A stretch of 64,000 bases of DNA from contig NC_090796.1 in assembly GCF_040054535.1 (NCBI RefSeq), positions 12,117,501-12,181,500 of the forward strand, in the 5' to 3' direction. Position 1 is the stretch's first letter. Each line of letters starts with the position of its first letter. Both the position numbers and the translations under genes were made by a program. Under the pieces are notes generated by a model. It did not search any database. It was not told the origin of the DNA and saw only the letters and a list, made by a program, of their open reading frames with translations. Below are positions 24,301-40,560 of this stretch, piece after piece. The DNA is from Antennarius striatus. Its lineage: Eukaryota > Chordata > Actinopteri > Lophiiformes > Antennariidae.

Positions 24301-27300
24301 GGGGGGCAGCAGGAACACAGGCCTAGTCAGACCACAAGGGTTGTGACTAAGCCAAGGGGGAAGGGGAAGGGGAAGGGGAAGGGGGGAGCAGGGTAAACCT
24401 GAACCTGAAACATCTGCACCAACCACCTTCACCAAGCATCCAGCAAGGGGGGAGGAAGCAGGAGACACCCGCTTAAGTAAAGTGAGGGGAGGGGAGCGAA
24501 AAAGTGTCCAAAGAGGTTTTGCTGTGTGTGTGCGTGTGTGTGTGTGTGTGTGTGTGAGACTTCTACCAATGTTAGACAGGGTGTGTTTCAGATACATGAG
24601 AGAAATCAGGCTCCAGTAAAACATCACAACAGCTTTTTATTCAGGGCCCAACAAAGGTCGACTTCTGTGGACAGACTGTCCAAATCTCCTTTCCTTCATT
24701 TCCCAGAATGCCTTTCACAACACCTACAGTGTACTTCATAGACATCTTTTTGTATCATCTATCTTTAACAAATTTCAAATTTCCCCACTGTGGGACAATA
24801 AAGGATTATTATTATTAGTAGTAGTAGTATTTAAAGAAATAAAACTCTAATAAGTGCTGTTATGCTGAATCCTTCCTGCATTTATTAAACATGATTTTTA
24901 CTTTCCTGGACATCTGAATGATCTTAAAGCTGTGGTGAGATTTCAATGCACCTGTTTTTCTGAATGAGACATAAAACAGAAGCACAACATTTCACCGGTA
25001 TACTGTCAGCAAAGGGGGGGGTACACAGACACCGGAGGGAAAACTGAAGTGCTTTACCTTCCAAAGGAGTGAGGTTAGAACCCCCCTTTTTCCCATCCAG
25101 CCCATGCTGTGAGTACTGTTTCAGAAGGTTCTGAGCCTTGCGAATGGTCCCTGGTCCCATAAACACAGAGACAGAGTCCAGGGGGGGGAAGCGAAGTCCA
25201 GACAGCCAAGAAACAGTGTAAGGAAGAAAAAAAGAAGAGAAAAAGAGAGCTAGGAACTGAAACACAGACACCACCACCGAGACAGGCAGCAGACGTTTGT
25301 GTATTTAGGGGGGGGCATAGCCTAGCGCCACAGCTACACCACAGGATTGACCAGGTGAGAGACAGAGCGACTACAGCTACATCATGAAAACACAGCGGGA
25401 CACATGCTCAAACAGGGTCATGTAAGAACAGAATAAACAGATTAATAAACAGCCATCACAATTATAACAATTAACATATCCAGTATCAACAACACTATGA
25501 CATTTTTGTTACATGGTTTAGACACAAATCTACAATTCATTCATTTTCTCAGGATTAAACCATGGCGTGTGAGCGAGGTTAGAGCGTTAGCAAGCTTGTG
25601 GCACATTTAAAGCTACTCTTGTTTCAACAAGCTGAAAAACACTGGATCATTAGCGCCGTGCTGACAGCTAACGGAGTGAATTTGCCCATGTTCATTTGCA
25701 GCAGACACAAAGCAAAATCGGCATCCCATTAAATCCAATATTCACTACAATTTGAGCTTGGATTCGGTCTCTACCATTGACTCTAGCAGTACAATGAAGG
25801 TAGAGCCCCACACGTCTTCTCCAGAGAACAAATCCTTTCAGGGGTCCGCTAGCTAACGGCCGTACTTCACATGCTGACGCTCAATTGCCATGAAAAGTGT
25901 CATCAGACGAACAGAAGCGAAGACGAGGCACACACCAGAGCTTTCTGTTTACCTGGGATGTAGACTGTGATAACAATACAGGGATTATAAAAGAGGACAG
26001 GATGAAGGATTAGATGGAGCTGACTGTTAAATCACAGGGTAACACAGTGTAGAGTGGTAGTTGAGTACAGTCCAGTAAGGAGGTTATAATTAAGAGAGAT
26101 CGTGGAGGATACTTGAAGCAGAATGTGGCTGGATGATCATCTAATTATTGTGGTGAATGGATTTCAGTGTTTTGAAAGTTGCTGCAATCATTTCATAACC
26201 AACATTATCTCAACCCGTGCTGCTTTGTTAGAGGGCTTGTTTACTGGAATGTGATTACAGAGAGACTGCTGAAGTGCAGGGATAATGGATTTGTTTCAAG
26301 GAGGCGTAGTCATTGCTGACCTGGTCTCTTGGGAGCCTTTTTGGTGGGGGTGTCCTTGCGTTTGGTCTGGACAGCAGGCGAGTAAAGGATCCCAGAGGAG
26401 GCACTGTTCTTGCGGAAGTGGTCCTTCAGGCCTTTGATGGAGCGATCCAGCTGGTTAGACCTGATCTGGAAGTAGACATTCATGAAATCTGCAGGAGAGC
26501 AGATGAGAGGAATTATTATTATATTGCGACAATGAGCATGGATTAAAGGCATAGTCAACTATTGCATTTTTTAAATTTACAATTTAAATTATAGACACAG
26601 CATCACATTTGAAAACAGTTCCCTCTAGTTCGGGACAATCTGTCTCTGTGAGATGCAGGAAACAGGAAATTTAGAGGAGGAATGGAAAGAAGGAGTCGTA
26701 AAAAGGAAGTGAAGTCAACAAAAGAAAGAGGTCACACCCTGGTTACGTCCATATTCCACCAGCCAGCCGGCGATGCAGATGATGTCTTGAAGCACGGATT
26801 CAGGCAGGTGTTCGAGGACCACCTCCTCCTGGACCTCGAGCTCTTCGTCAACAGTGATGACATCCAAGATGAGGATGGGGGGAACAGGTTTGCTGTAGCG
26901 AGTCAGGAGGCTGCGGAACTCAGCTTCCAGCAGCTCTTTGCCCTTCTCAAAGCGTGCTTTCTGCAGCAAGGCAAAAACATCATGTAGCAACTACCTTCGC
27001 CTCTAAACAACCTGAAATATTAAAGCCTATTTGTTTAATCTGCACAAAAACCTCATGTACAAGCAATATTTGGGCTTTTACATGTAGTTATATGCCAGAT
27101 TATTTCTCAGGGAGTCAAGGAAGCTTTTGACTGACTCATTAAATTTTACTTGGTCTTGTCATGAAACTTTCAAAAAGGCAAGTAAACATCATCCAGAAAA
27201 AAAATGTTAAAAGATAAAGAGAGAATTAATTCCATACCACTGTGTTGAGCTCAGGGCTATCAGGATTATTATCTTGAAAATATTCCACAGCTTTCTGAAT

Positions 27301-28131
27301 CTTTGCAATACAAGCCAAATATTCATCCAGCCTGCCGGTCGGCCTGAGGGAGATGGAACAAAATAATGACACATGAACTTTTTTATACATTTAGAGAATG
27401 AAAGGACAAAAACTCACCCCTCTCTGATGATCCTATCTGTGTCTTTGGCCACGTGGTAGTAACTGATGACGTGATCCATGCACGACAGAGTTTTGTCCAC
27501 ATTCTCCTGCAGACGCTGCAGATTCTCGGTCTGTTTGTGGACCGGGATGATGGAGTTCTCCAGCTGCATCAGCCGACTCTCAAACGAAGACAGGATGGAG
27601 ACCTTTCAGGGAGAGACAGACATCAGTCTCCTGCAGAGATGCAGAAAAAAAACAAAACTAACAGACGGTTTATGAATTAGAAAGCATGTCTTCTGGGGAA
27701 AAAGAGGATAGTTGACTTTTTTTTTTAACTTAATAGTTCAACAGTATTTCGGATTAGAGACTGTATTTGACTTGATGTGCTTTATTTGTGGCTTATTTAA
27801 GGTTTTGTATTTTGCTGTCTCCATCATACGGTACCATGCCCTTGGTCAGCTGATCGCTCTTCTCCAGGTTTTCCCTTATGAATGACAGCGTCTCCTGTTC
27901 CTGTAACATCACGCAAAAACACAACGACTCACTTCTCTCATACTGTCAGCGTGAAATGACCATTTATACGTTAAAAAATGTATAATTTACACAGAACATG
28001 ACGTCAATTTCATACGCATTTCTCTAACATGCTACTTTGTGATGCTTCCTTCCTCTCCAGACATGTCTGACCTGCTTCAGTTTCTCTTCTATCTCCCGCT
28101 TCCTGGCGGACGCGTCCTCGGTAGGAATCAT
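19761..28131 (-). CDS. exoc7: Exocyst complex component 7 (Exo70)
   Basis: Exo70 tethers secretory vesicles to the plasma membrane as part of the octameric exocyst; its basic C-terminal end binds PI(4,5)P2. I read 21 coding exons (711 aa): 28131-28072, 27900-27835, 27602-27418, 27343-27238, 26960-26738, 26488-26321, 25964-25953, 25150-25058, 24272-24204, 23963-23818, 23685-23533, 23441-23343, 23264-23202, 23027-22961, 21868-21803, 21718-21598, 21196-21101, 21026-20963, 20265-20224, 20111-19978, 19863-19761. Phases agree throughout. The N-terminus ([20 protein letters not shown]) starts a coiled coil. The variable linker ([35 protein letters not shown]) is the part alternatively spliced in mammals. 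The end RLFDTSA matches the vertebrate family. Oddities: a 12-nt microexon, a GC donor at 23342, and a NAGNAG acceptor at 21868/21871. The length fits known isoforms (about 650-735 aa). Microsatellites at 21281-21323 and 24525-24556 are intronic. Confidence 0.96.
24358..24386. repeat. (GGGGAA)n simple repeat
   Basis: About five units of GGGGAA/GGGAAG in an exoc7 intron. A G-rich run lies at about 24289-24306, and (TG)n at about 24525-24556. Confidence 0.85.
25953..25964 (-). other. exoc7: 12-nt microexon of exoc7
   Basis: TCTACATCCCAG is bounded by an acceptor (ttatcacag) and a donor (gtaaac). It keeps phase 1 between the flanking exons and adds VYIP between KRP and GTIRK. Skipping it leaves the frame intact, so it is probably alternatively spliced. 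Confidence 0.8.
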
Positions 28132-29953
28132 TTTGGAGGTAATTCCCGTCAAAGGACGGCCACCAGTTGATTAGAAGAGATTAACGGGTCGAATATAGCA
28201 CTTTGGAATGACAACAACAATGGAACAAGCTAATGTTGGATGGATAGCTAAACGTAGCGATGTTAAGTCAGACAGGTTAACGAGCAGAGTAATTTCCTGT
28301 GTGCTTTTCAGAATAAAAGCAGATGGGCGATGAATCTCGGTTATTAAATAACCAAAAGAAAAAGACAAATAATCCATCAGTTCACCAGTCTATCCCTGGA
28401 CAAATGTTTTTAGAGCACAAAAATACCAGTCACACACTGACAAACACGTTCAAGCCTTTGAAATATTTGTGTACTTCAGAGAATAAATCATTAATGCGTT
28501 GTCTTAACCAAATGAATCTCCAAACGTAATGCGTGTCGATTACTTTGAATCGTCTTATTCTGACAGAACTATCCTTGAGTTCCGGTATGTATGAATGCAT
28601 ATTTGACAACTTCCGCGTCTTTCGCTTGAACACTGACGCAATATTTATTGTAGTTGATAAACAATGTTTTACCATTTTGAATTGCAGAAACATGGTAATC
28701 CTTATATAAATTACTTTACATTAAATACTGTGACATCTTTCATACCAAGATAACCGAAGCTCTCAGACAGCTGAGAAACTGCAATAACATAAACATGTCG
28801 CTAGAGGCCGCTGCTGTCCTCTGAAGAACCCATCCATAAATGATTCAACATAGAATACCCTCTGAGAGGATAATTAAGGGTTTTTCTGTTTGTTTTTTAG
28901 AGATGTAATTTCACTCTAACACTGTATTGTAGATACTATTAATGTTCAAACCAGGATTTATTTTCTTTCATAAATAAATACAGTACCAGTAGTTTCATTA
29001 ATAGAAGAGATCGCTTTGGCTATTTATAAGGGTATGAACATCTGTCAAAATTCAATGTATGAGCTGGTTGAAGACTTTTAATGTCTGAGTTTGTTGATTA
29101 CATATTCTAATGACAGAGATGTTTTGTTGATAATTTAGGGGACGGGAATCTTACAAGCCAATGGCTTCTACCTGTTAAACCTTTTTTTTCTTTTCGGATG
29201 TTGCTGATGAAAGTGAAATATGTTTTAATAAATTGTTTGGAAAGATGAAAAATGAACTGAATAAATAAAAAAATAGTCTGTCAGGCCAAAAATAACCAAT
29301 AACCAATTCTACAACTGGATCTGACCAGTTTGTCTTGAATGACAATGACTGTGTTATTTGGAAGTGATGAAAGAAAACAAGTTTAATGCTGTAGTATATC
29401 ATTTCAGAAAAATCAAATTTAAAATAATGCTGGCGGAATTAGACAGGCCTGGTATAAATACAACTCAGCTGTACTCAACTCATACATTTTATATTTAGTT
29501 TATATTTCATTTCATGTCTCACTTCTGCTAAATGAAAAGTCCCCAAAAATCCTTAACTTATCTACAAAAAAAAAATCTGAAAACTAATATAATCAAATTT
29601 CATTTGTACTTCGTTTTTACTGTGAACAATAGCTATAAAAATCTTAAAAAGGACACCACAGAACAGAAACTTGTTAAAGATGTATTAGCATAAAAGATGT
29701 TGTAGTTTCATTACTTACATATTTACAAGTCTCCTGGAATAATTTACACTCTAGTTTACAACCTTGTTTATAATACAAACAAAATGTTTGCACAGGAAAC
29801 AACCTCTGACAAACAACAAGTGTTTTTAATTTGACAAAGACTAAAATTAAAAAGAAATGAAAACACAAACAAATGGAGATATTTTTTGGAGCTGGGATAG
29901 GACACATCAAACAGTTCCACATTTCACGCACCTCCACCCTTTTCAGTCATGCA
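28132..29953. other. exoc7 upstream region and tvp23b 3' flank
   Basis: The bases right of 28131 should hold the exoc7 5' UTR and promoter. No strong CpG island or TATA box is obvious. The remainder is AT-rich with no recognised gene. Confidence 0.45.
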
Positions 29954-29959
29954 TTTATT
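29954..29959 (-). terminator. tvp23b: Likely tvp23b poly(A) signal
   Basis: AATAAA on the minus strand, about 246 bases after the tvp23b stop codon. Other AT-rich hexamers nearby make this a tentative choice. Confidence 0.45.
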
Positions 29960-30204
29960 ATAAAATAGGAGTTAAAAGGATGAAGGTTTATTGCTCCATT
30001 TCAGTTATTGAAAATAAAAATCAGACCTCAGACACCTCTGTCGAAAACCACAAAGAGCCATCTTTGCAATCTACTTCCACTCAAACCTTAAATTAAAAGA
30101 CGGAAAACCTTAAGAATTCATGTAGCAAAAAGATTTCTCTCTTTTCAAAAAGGATGATGCCTTCATGAATAATGCAAAAATGATCAAATTTGCAAAGTCA
30201 CACT

Positions 30205-32900
<2,696 letters not shown>

Positions 32901-33942
32901 GTTGATTTTAAGGCTACTGTCGACGCTACGCTTACATGCCAAGTTGGATGGTCATGTGACCAAAATGTTCCACGTAGGCTACTACGTCACGGTTTCGTTA
33001 TTGGCAAAAAAAGGAGTATATTTTCCTGAAATAAAGAGTTTAAATTCTAAAATATTTTTCACTGTAAAGATCCCGTTTTTATTTCCATTACTTAAATGGT
33101 ACGGATGTTCCATTTTCATTTGTGTATTCTATTTGCTTATCTATTTAGTTAGTTATGAAGGTATGTAGGTAATTTTATGAATCCCCCTTATTAAGGAGGT
33201 TCCACCAGGGAAATTATCATCTCCGTTACACGACACACGGTACAGCAAGCACACAAAAAGCATACAAGAGAAGTACCCAACACCATTCAAGATATAAAAA
33301 AGTGGTCACACCATAAAATCTAAAAATAAAAAATACTTTTTGTTCTAAACAAAGTTTATTTGAAAAATAAATCCCCACTTCATCGAGTATCCTACAACCC
33401 ATGGAATAATCCAGATGTTTTGTAACGTGGTTCATCATTGAAACAGTAGAGGCTTGTTTTATTGTCCTGTTTACATGTTTATCTGCTTAAGGAGAGTTTA
33501 CATTGCATACCTATAATACTGCATAGCAATGATTTTTTGTATAATAATGCAAATTGTCACCATTGTATCACCTGGGCTTTTAAAAAATAAAATCTATTTA
33601 TTCATAATAAATCTTACCATCATTAAACTGTTTTAGACTGTTTTCCTAGTATTAACGTATCTTTTAAATGTCATCATCTGAGTCATCTTTTATATTTTAA
33701 CCGTCTTTGATTATCACTTTATTACTGCCGGATGCACCCAGTGTAGTTCAAAAGCCCCCAAAAATATCTACACAATCCAATTTGGAGGGAGTGTCATATT
33801 TCCATGTATCCATTGCACATTCCCAAAGAAATCATCAATAATAGAAATCAAAATGGTCCAACATACAAGATTAAAGTGAACCTGCTAATTTGATATGGAT
33901 TGAATGGTGATCAAAAACTCTTTTTTGGTAAATGAAGACATG
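32901..33942. other. tvp23b upstream region and trim16 3' flank
   Basis: The proximal part should contain the tvp23b promoter. The rest is AT-rich and no gene is recognised. Confidence 0.45.
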
Positions 33943-33948
33943 TTTATT
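33943..33948 (-). terminator. trim16: Likely trim16 poly(A) signal
   Basis: AATAAA on the minus strand, about 290 bases beyond the trim16 stop codon. Confidence 0.5.
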
Positions 33949-34234
33949 TGAATACAGAAAATAAAGAACACCTCTGAATTCACAGTATGGTGAAATGAAA
34001 TAGTCCTAAACATACAGAGAAGTATAAATACAACTTTACCCCAAATTCACATCAGTTAAACATCCACAATGTATCGTATTAGCTGACAAAACAATAAGGC
34101 AAGAGTTTCCATATATTTTCTTAATGTTTTGTTTATAAGCCTGTTGATGGCAGACAAACATTTTGAAAAATATTAGTATTATATTACGATCATCTAGAAA
34201 TTGATTTTCACCCGCTTTATTTCTAAGTTGCCAC

Positions 34235-37200
34235 TCATGAAACAAGAGTTTTATTTGTAGGTGAGGTGGGTGGAGAGGGGCTTTTAAGCCTTAACGGCTC
34301 CCCTGGTGCCACCAAGGCAACAATGTTCTCCTTCTTAGACAACCAGAAAGCAGGGTAAAGAGGTTCCAGGAACTCTGCCTGGTACTCGTGGATGAGTGTC
34401 ATGGTGTCATGCACGCCGTAGAAAGCCAGGAGACCTTTTGTGTAGTCCACATAAACCCCGATACGGGTGAACTTGTCCACATTAAGAGGAGTTTCTACAT
34501 CGCTGTGCCAGGCAGAGAAGGTGCGACCATTCCACTGAAGACACCAGGAGAAGTTGTTTCCTGTAATGCAGCTGTTGCTCTCGTTTCCCTTGCGGTCAAT
34601 ACTCTTGTAGGTCAGACCGACATGTGTGCCCTCTCCGCTGATGTCTGCCTCAAAGTAATGACGTCCCAAGTAAAAGCTTTCTGTCACCAGAACCTGGCGC
34701 CAGTTTTCAAATCGCTCAGGTACATCAGGATAAGGATGCTGCCAGGGCGTGGTATTAGTCACCTTCCTGTTTTCCTCTGTCAGCCGCAGGAACTTGTGAG
34801 CTGTGTCAGCGTCAAAACTCATGTGGGCAGCATCTGGTCAAAGATTGTGAAAATGTTGGTTTACTCATGTTGTAACAGCAAATATCAGAATTGTCACTGA
34901 GTCCCTAATAATACTGTATATTACAGTCAACAACATGAACCCTGACAGGCGTCAACACATTTCATTTCAAACCTTAAGCTGCAAAACAAGTCCTCTCATT
35001 TGCAGTTAAGCAAAAGAGGCATTTGAACTTCTCTCCCAAACAACCAAAGTTGAAATAATCAACAATGAACAAATATTTCAAAATAGATCACAGATGAGAG
35101 AGAAGTGTGAAATACAGTTCAGATTTATCTTGAGACCCTTTGGAGGGGACAGACCTGTATTTATTTAGGGATTTTTAAAAAAATCTTTAGTCTAATACTT
35201 AAGCATCACATTAAAAATACACAAATTATATACCACAGTCAGCTCTTTCTTCTGATGTGATGTCAGTCTTTGTAAAATCATGGCTACAATCATTAGTGCA
35301 GGATTTCAGCTAAACGACCCTTATTCAAAGATATCAAATACGTACACTTGATGAAGTCATCGTGCTTCTTCGGATCTGGCATCTCCATGTTTTGTTTTGT
35401 TGCAACAATTGCTTTAACTGTCGTCTTTATTCCCATTTTGTCTGCAATCGAAGGAAAAGAAGTTGAATCTCAATCGAACTGCATAAAATTGGGCTAAAAG
35501 AAAAATGCATCATGGGGGAAAACGAGTATGTGTTGTCTTACAACATACAAACTCTATGACAACATACAAAACAGGTGAATCGGGAGGCGTGCAGTGGGCG
35601 TAAAGGATCTCATGTGAGTCCCACTCATGGCTTTAGAGTGCACCTGAATTGTAATGCGATGACACACAGGCTGAACATTCTTTTACATGTGTGAGCACGC
35701 CCAGGCAGACAACTATCTGCAGATCTGGGTCGAGGCAGGATTTCCCCGGAAAGTATCATTCATGCAATGCTTTTTTTCTTACCGTTCTTGCACGTCTCTT
35801 TAACTTTTTCTATGTATGAAGACACAAGCATGGCGCATAGCTCCTCCGTGGAGTCAGTAATCACACGGCTGAAGGAATTCAGACGGTCCGTCAGGCCAAT
35901 GTAGATGCCGGGTAAAGAGATATCCGTGGCTTCTTTCTTCCATTCTGAATACGCCTTTCAAACAAACACAGGACCATTCAGGACTGAGAGCAGGATTGTC
36001 ACAACCTTTGGCTTCGTCCGTGTGAAATGAGCTTTTACCTGCAAGAAATCCACATCGTTTTTATTTTTTGACAGCTTCTCCACTTGCCCCTGCGTCTTCT
36101 TCAGCTCTGTACACCTCTGCTCCAGGTGGACCCGGATGCCTTCTGCCTGTTTCAGGGCCTGTTTCTCCTCAGCCTCCAGAATCTCTTCCACTTCCCGCTT
36201 CGCCCTCTCCACCACCGTTTGCAGCTCCTGAAACTGGGCCTCGATCACGTCCCGCACCTCTGTCACCGAATTCTGTTGAGCAGAGACTAATTTTCAAATA
36301 ATCTGGCTTGGATGTGAGATTCTCTGAATTCTGAGGGTAGTGATGCGTTCAATGACCCTAATGGGTCACCGGCAGGGAATGCACCTGGACGCATTGCATA
36401 ACTCCATACTAATTTGGGGAATGTCGTCTGTCCTCATCTCCATTCTCAACAATACAAAAACATGGATTACCTCCCACACCACAGAGTCTCTGTGTGTATT
36501 TTCAATGGTCCAATGCTTCAGGTGGTTTCTCATGTCAGAAATAGCTACCGCCAACTGACAGTCCATCAAATGTTACAACAGTCACATGAAATGCAGCCAG
36601 TGGCTCCATGTCAGATTCGTCATGAGGTGTGCTTACCTCAATAGAGACCGTGTTGACTTGGAGTTTGTTGATGGCATTCTCCGCCGCTGTCACCGTCTTC
36701 ACCATCTCAGTCTGCTTCTCCCTGAGTTCCTTCTGTGAGCGCAAAAAAAAGACATTGGTTTAGCTGAATCCACAGCCATGCTGTCAAGCAGAAAATATGT
36801 TGGTTGCTAAGAGATGGCCGGTAAATCTATTTGGCAGCTGTAAACTGTAAGACTGCTTCTTCATGTGAACTGTGATGTCTTTATCGTATGGGTAACTTCT
36901 TTGCAGATTCATGTCTGAATTCCTCAGGCAGGTCCAAGCAACTGCGGCACTGATGTTGGCACGTGAGTGAAATTCTTGAACGTGATGTTTAGGCCCTAAA
37001 GGGCAGCATTTCCTTTGCTTGAGCTAGTTTGACAGGGATGTCAAGTTATGACAGATCTACCTTACATCTAAATTATACAGTATAATCTGAAAGGTTCCAT
37101 TTGAGGAGGAGAACCAGACAAGGATGTGGTTACTCCTCTTTCCCCTTTGCATCAACACATCGGAAATATTTAGTCAGAAGAGTGAAGCGCTTTTATTTTG

Positions 37201-40132
37201 CCATGCTAAATCAATTACCCAGCTCTCATGGTCATTTGCAGTTTATATTTACTCAAACCGCAGAGAATCAAAGTTCATCCCTTCCCAATGTTGAAAAAAT
37301 ACAAAAAACAATCATGTTGATGATCTGAAATGAGAAATCATCTGTACCGTAACCTAGCTACGAGGCCAAATGGTGGTGTATCTGATAGCACTGTAGCATT
37401 CTGGCTTTAAATCCACTTGTGGTCCTGAGCCTCTTTCTGTATGGAGTTCAAGTGTTCTCCCCAGGGTGAAAAGCCCGGCTCTCGGCCAATGCCAGCCTGG
37501 GATAGAGACTCTAGCTGATTTGACATGTTGGTCCACTCACCAATTCAAGCTCAGAATAATTCCAAGTGACACATGAAACCAAAGCATCGTGTTGGCATGT
37601 GTCAGCACAACTCATACAATTCTGAACAGGTCGAGCAAATCCACTGTCTGGCACAGTGACACATCTGTCAGTGACTATAAGCAATCATAAGCTACTCAAC
37701 ATGTGTTCTCAGAGGGAATTTGTGATATACAGCTGAAAAACAAATCTATTCACCATTTCTGTTTTAATCTTAGTTTAAGTTTCTAAAATGCAGCTCTGAA
37801 AGTATTTACAGAATCCTAAAAGATAATAGTATCACCTCAATATCACCTAAACTTTGTGTTTTACAGAAAGAGCAAGGAAATAGGTAATTTCCTACTACAT
37901 GGAAAGGAAATAGTCACAACCAAATTCAAACAATGTACAGAGGAAGGGAATTTGTTTATACAGATGGACACTACAAATATCCTGAGAACAAAGGTGAGTG
38001 ACATTTCAAACAGTTTTAGACTTTCCTCTCTGTGAGATTGGAATGCAATGCTATTATATGAGAGGCATTGTCTGGGGTTAGATGACACTGAAGTAGCAGT
38101 GGACAGTAGGATCAAGTAATGAGTGATGGGTTCTTAAAAAAGAGGATTTATACAGTGCCAGTGTGGAACATGAGGCCTTACCAGGAACTAGTCCAAGACC
38201 ATGTTTTTCTGCTGATAACTGTACAGTGTAAACAAATTTAGTTGATAGTAAGGCTTCCAGGAAGAAAATTTTTCCCTGCATGCACTTGTTTTTCCACTCA
38301 CAAAATTGATACATATGACTTCAAATTAAAGCGATAACATGGTAATATTTTTCTTTTCTTTTGTTTTATTCTTTATTGACACTGCAGGCCGCCCAGAGGT
38401 GTTTGCTTTGCAGCTCTAATGAAGCACTTTGAAGCTTTGCCATAATACACAGGTGGTGGCTAAAAGATATAGATCTCCGCAGGAATGTCAGCAGGGAATG
38501 CCAAACCTGGGGGTCGCAGGATGTCACAATGAGACGAATGACACTTCAGCTTCACCTTTGCGTCAGAGGAGCTAAATAGGTCTGTGTATTGAGTTACCAG
38601 ACTGACAAACGTCCTCCTTAATCACATAGACCAGACTATGATTTGAGGAGCTTTGGAGTGGACATTGAAGCAGAATTAGTGTCTTAATTGCATTTAAAGC
38701 TGCACTGAAGGACATGTGAGAACACCTGTGTGTTTGGCAGATACACTTCATCCCCTCACGACTGTGGATGAGAGCTCCATCCATAAAGCTGCTCAGAGAG
38801 CAGCAGAGTGGATCTGAAAGATTATTTTGAGGCTCCAAATGCAGATGAAGGATAATGTCATATTTTTTTCCTTTTTTTTGTTGCTCAGTGTAATTCATTT
38901 CAGTCCTCAGTGTTTTAGCTAAAAATGAGGTGTGTCCTTTTCCACACAGTTTGAAACATAGCAAAAGAAAAGAAACTGGAGGTTGGATGTAATTTGAGAA
39001 TGTTGGAACTGCAACCCACAAGTGATTATGGCCTAATTAATATTTTATCTAAGAGCAATTTCATGGGCGACCTCCGTAAGTCACCCGTCTTGTGGACATG
39101 CTGAAAGCTCAAGGAAGAGAAATGAATGATTATATAAAAGATACCTGAAACCTGTGAATGTTAGGAATCTGTTATTTTTTGACTTGATGTGAAATATTGG
39201 ATACTTCACAGTATTTCACATCAAGACCTTCTTCACAGAAGTCTGAAGAAGGTCTTTATTGAGCTGCTCAGTTTGCCCACTGAGCTATAAAACCTGTGAT
39301 GAGGGTCACAAGTCGTAAAGGTTAGAAACTGCTTACTGAAGTGACGGAGAAGAAGGTTGTGCATAGAACAAAGATGAGGTGGAGACGTACTTTGACCTGT
39401 AGAGTTGGGTTCTGACCCAGAAAAAATGGCCCACAATGTGAGAAAAGTATCGCATACCTCTATGCGACTGCGAGCCTCCACCACAGGTACGGTGTTGTGA
39501 CCCCTGTGGTCCTCCGTCACACAGTCCTGACAGATGCAGCAGGCGTCGGCGCAGCAGAACAGCTCCAGGGGCCACTTGTGGCTCTCGCAGGTCCGCCTCT
39601 CGATGTCCCGGAGCGGGTCCACCAGCCGGTGGTTCTGAAACTTTGGGTTCTCCAAGTGAGGGCGGAGGTGGGCTTGACAGTAGGACACCAGGCAGGTGAG
39701 GCAGGATTTGAGGGCCCGGCAGGGGTTCTCAATACACGAGTCACACACCACATCATCGGGACCCAAAGGTTCATCCTTCACTTCCTCTTCTTTTTCCTCA
39801 ACCTTCTTCTCTTCCGGTGTTTTGGGGACCTCGGATTCCTTCAGATCCTTCTGGATCTTGGTCTCCTCTGTCTTTGATTCGGGGTTTTGATCCTCACTCT
39901 GGATGACAGGAGCATCAACTTCTGTTCCATTCTGTTCGGGAACTTCAGCATGCTCGGACTTGTCGGGGCTCTGCAAAAATTTGGGACATTCTTTACTTTT
40001 GTCCTCTAAGCAGGAGCCTCAAACAGAGTGACCACAGGCTGCTGGCTTACCTCCACCCAGCACACCTGAGCAAATGCCACATACCTGCTTGGGGGAGGTG
40101 GGAACCTCTTCTTCAGCTGCTGTATCTGCCAT
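34235..40132 (-). CDS. trim16: Tripartite motif protein 16
   Basis: TRIM16 is a RING-less TRIM with E3 ligase activity through its B-boxes. In mammals it acts in the lysosome-damage and oxidative-stress response. Seven coding exons (585 aa; human 564): 40132-40085, 39970-39458, 36732-36637, 36272-36039, 35954-35783, 35441-35346, 34833-34235. The 96- and 234-nt coiled-coil exons are typical TRIM sizes. After an acidic, glutamate-rich N-terminus come two B-box-like modules with Cys/His spacing ([18 protein letters not shown]; then [32 protein letters not shown]). A coiled coil follows (about residues 188-300). The C-terminal PRY-SPRY begins [20 protein letters not shown] and continues with [20 protein letters not shown] and [12 protein letters not shown]. 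There is no RING, as expected for TRIM16. Its 5' leader is duplicated in front of fads6 copy A. Confidence 0.95.
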
Positions 40133-40560
40133 GTCTTTAGTCTCTTGTCTGTCAGCGTGGTTTCACCTCCTCTCTCCTGTGCTGTCTGAAAATAACTGGC
40201 TCAGCCACTTTTGTCAGCCAGTAGTTCCTGAATCACAATGAAGAGCCTAGAAAGCCACACCTAGAGGATGTCAGTCCAAGAAACATACAGTAGTTTCAGC
40301 TTAAACTCTTATCCACTCCTGATGCATTTACATACAAGCTGGCGGGCCGGCAAAAAAACCCTAACACGCCTCCAACCATCGCCCACCCCTTTCCTGAGGA
40401 AAAAAAAGAAACCACAGGGTGGAGCCAACAGTGCAAACTAGGAAGTATAGAGTTGCAGTCCCCACATGCATTGTGTTTGAACATGAACCAAAACTGTCGA
40501 ATTTCACTGTTTGCAGATGGTTCCTTTTTACGCACTGATAAACTTATCATCAACTGCTCT
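40133..40560 (-). promoter_or_regulatory. trim16: trim16 5' leader and upstream region
   Basis: This is the sequence immediately upstream of the trim16 ATG and should hold the 5' UTR and core promoter. It is present a second time at 47815-48245, upstream of fads6 copy A, at roughly 85% identity by eye. I see no convincing TATA box. It is marked as regulatory from position, not from a recognised motif. Confidence 0.6.

Noticed and set aside
39497-39877. 126-residue plus-strand frame inside trim16
   Set aside because: Antisense of trim16 exon 2, which has clear B-box residues on the minus strand.
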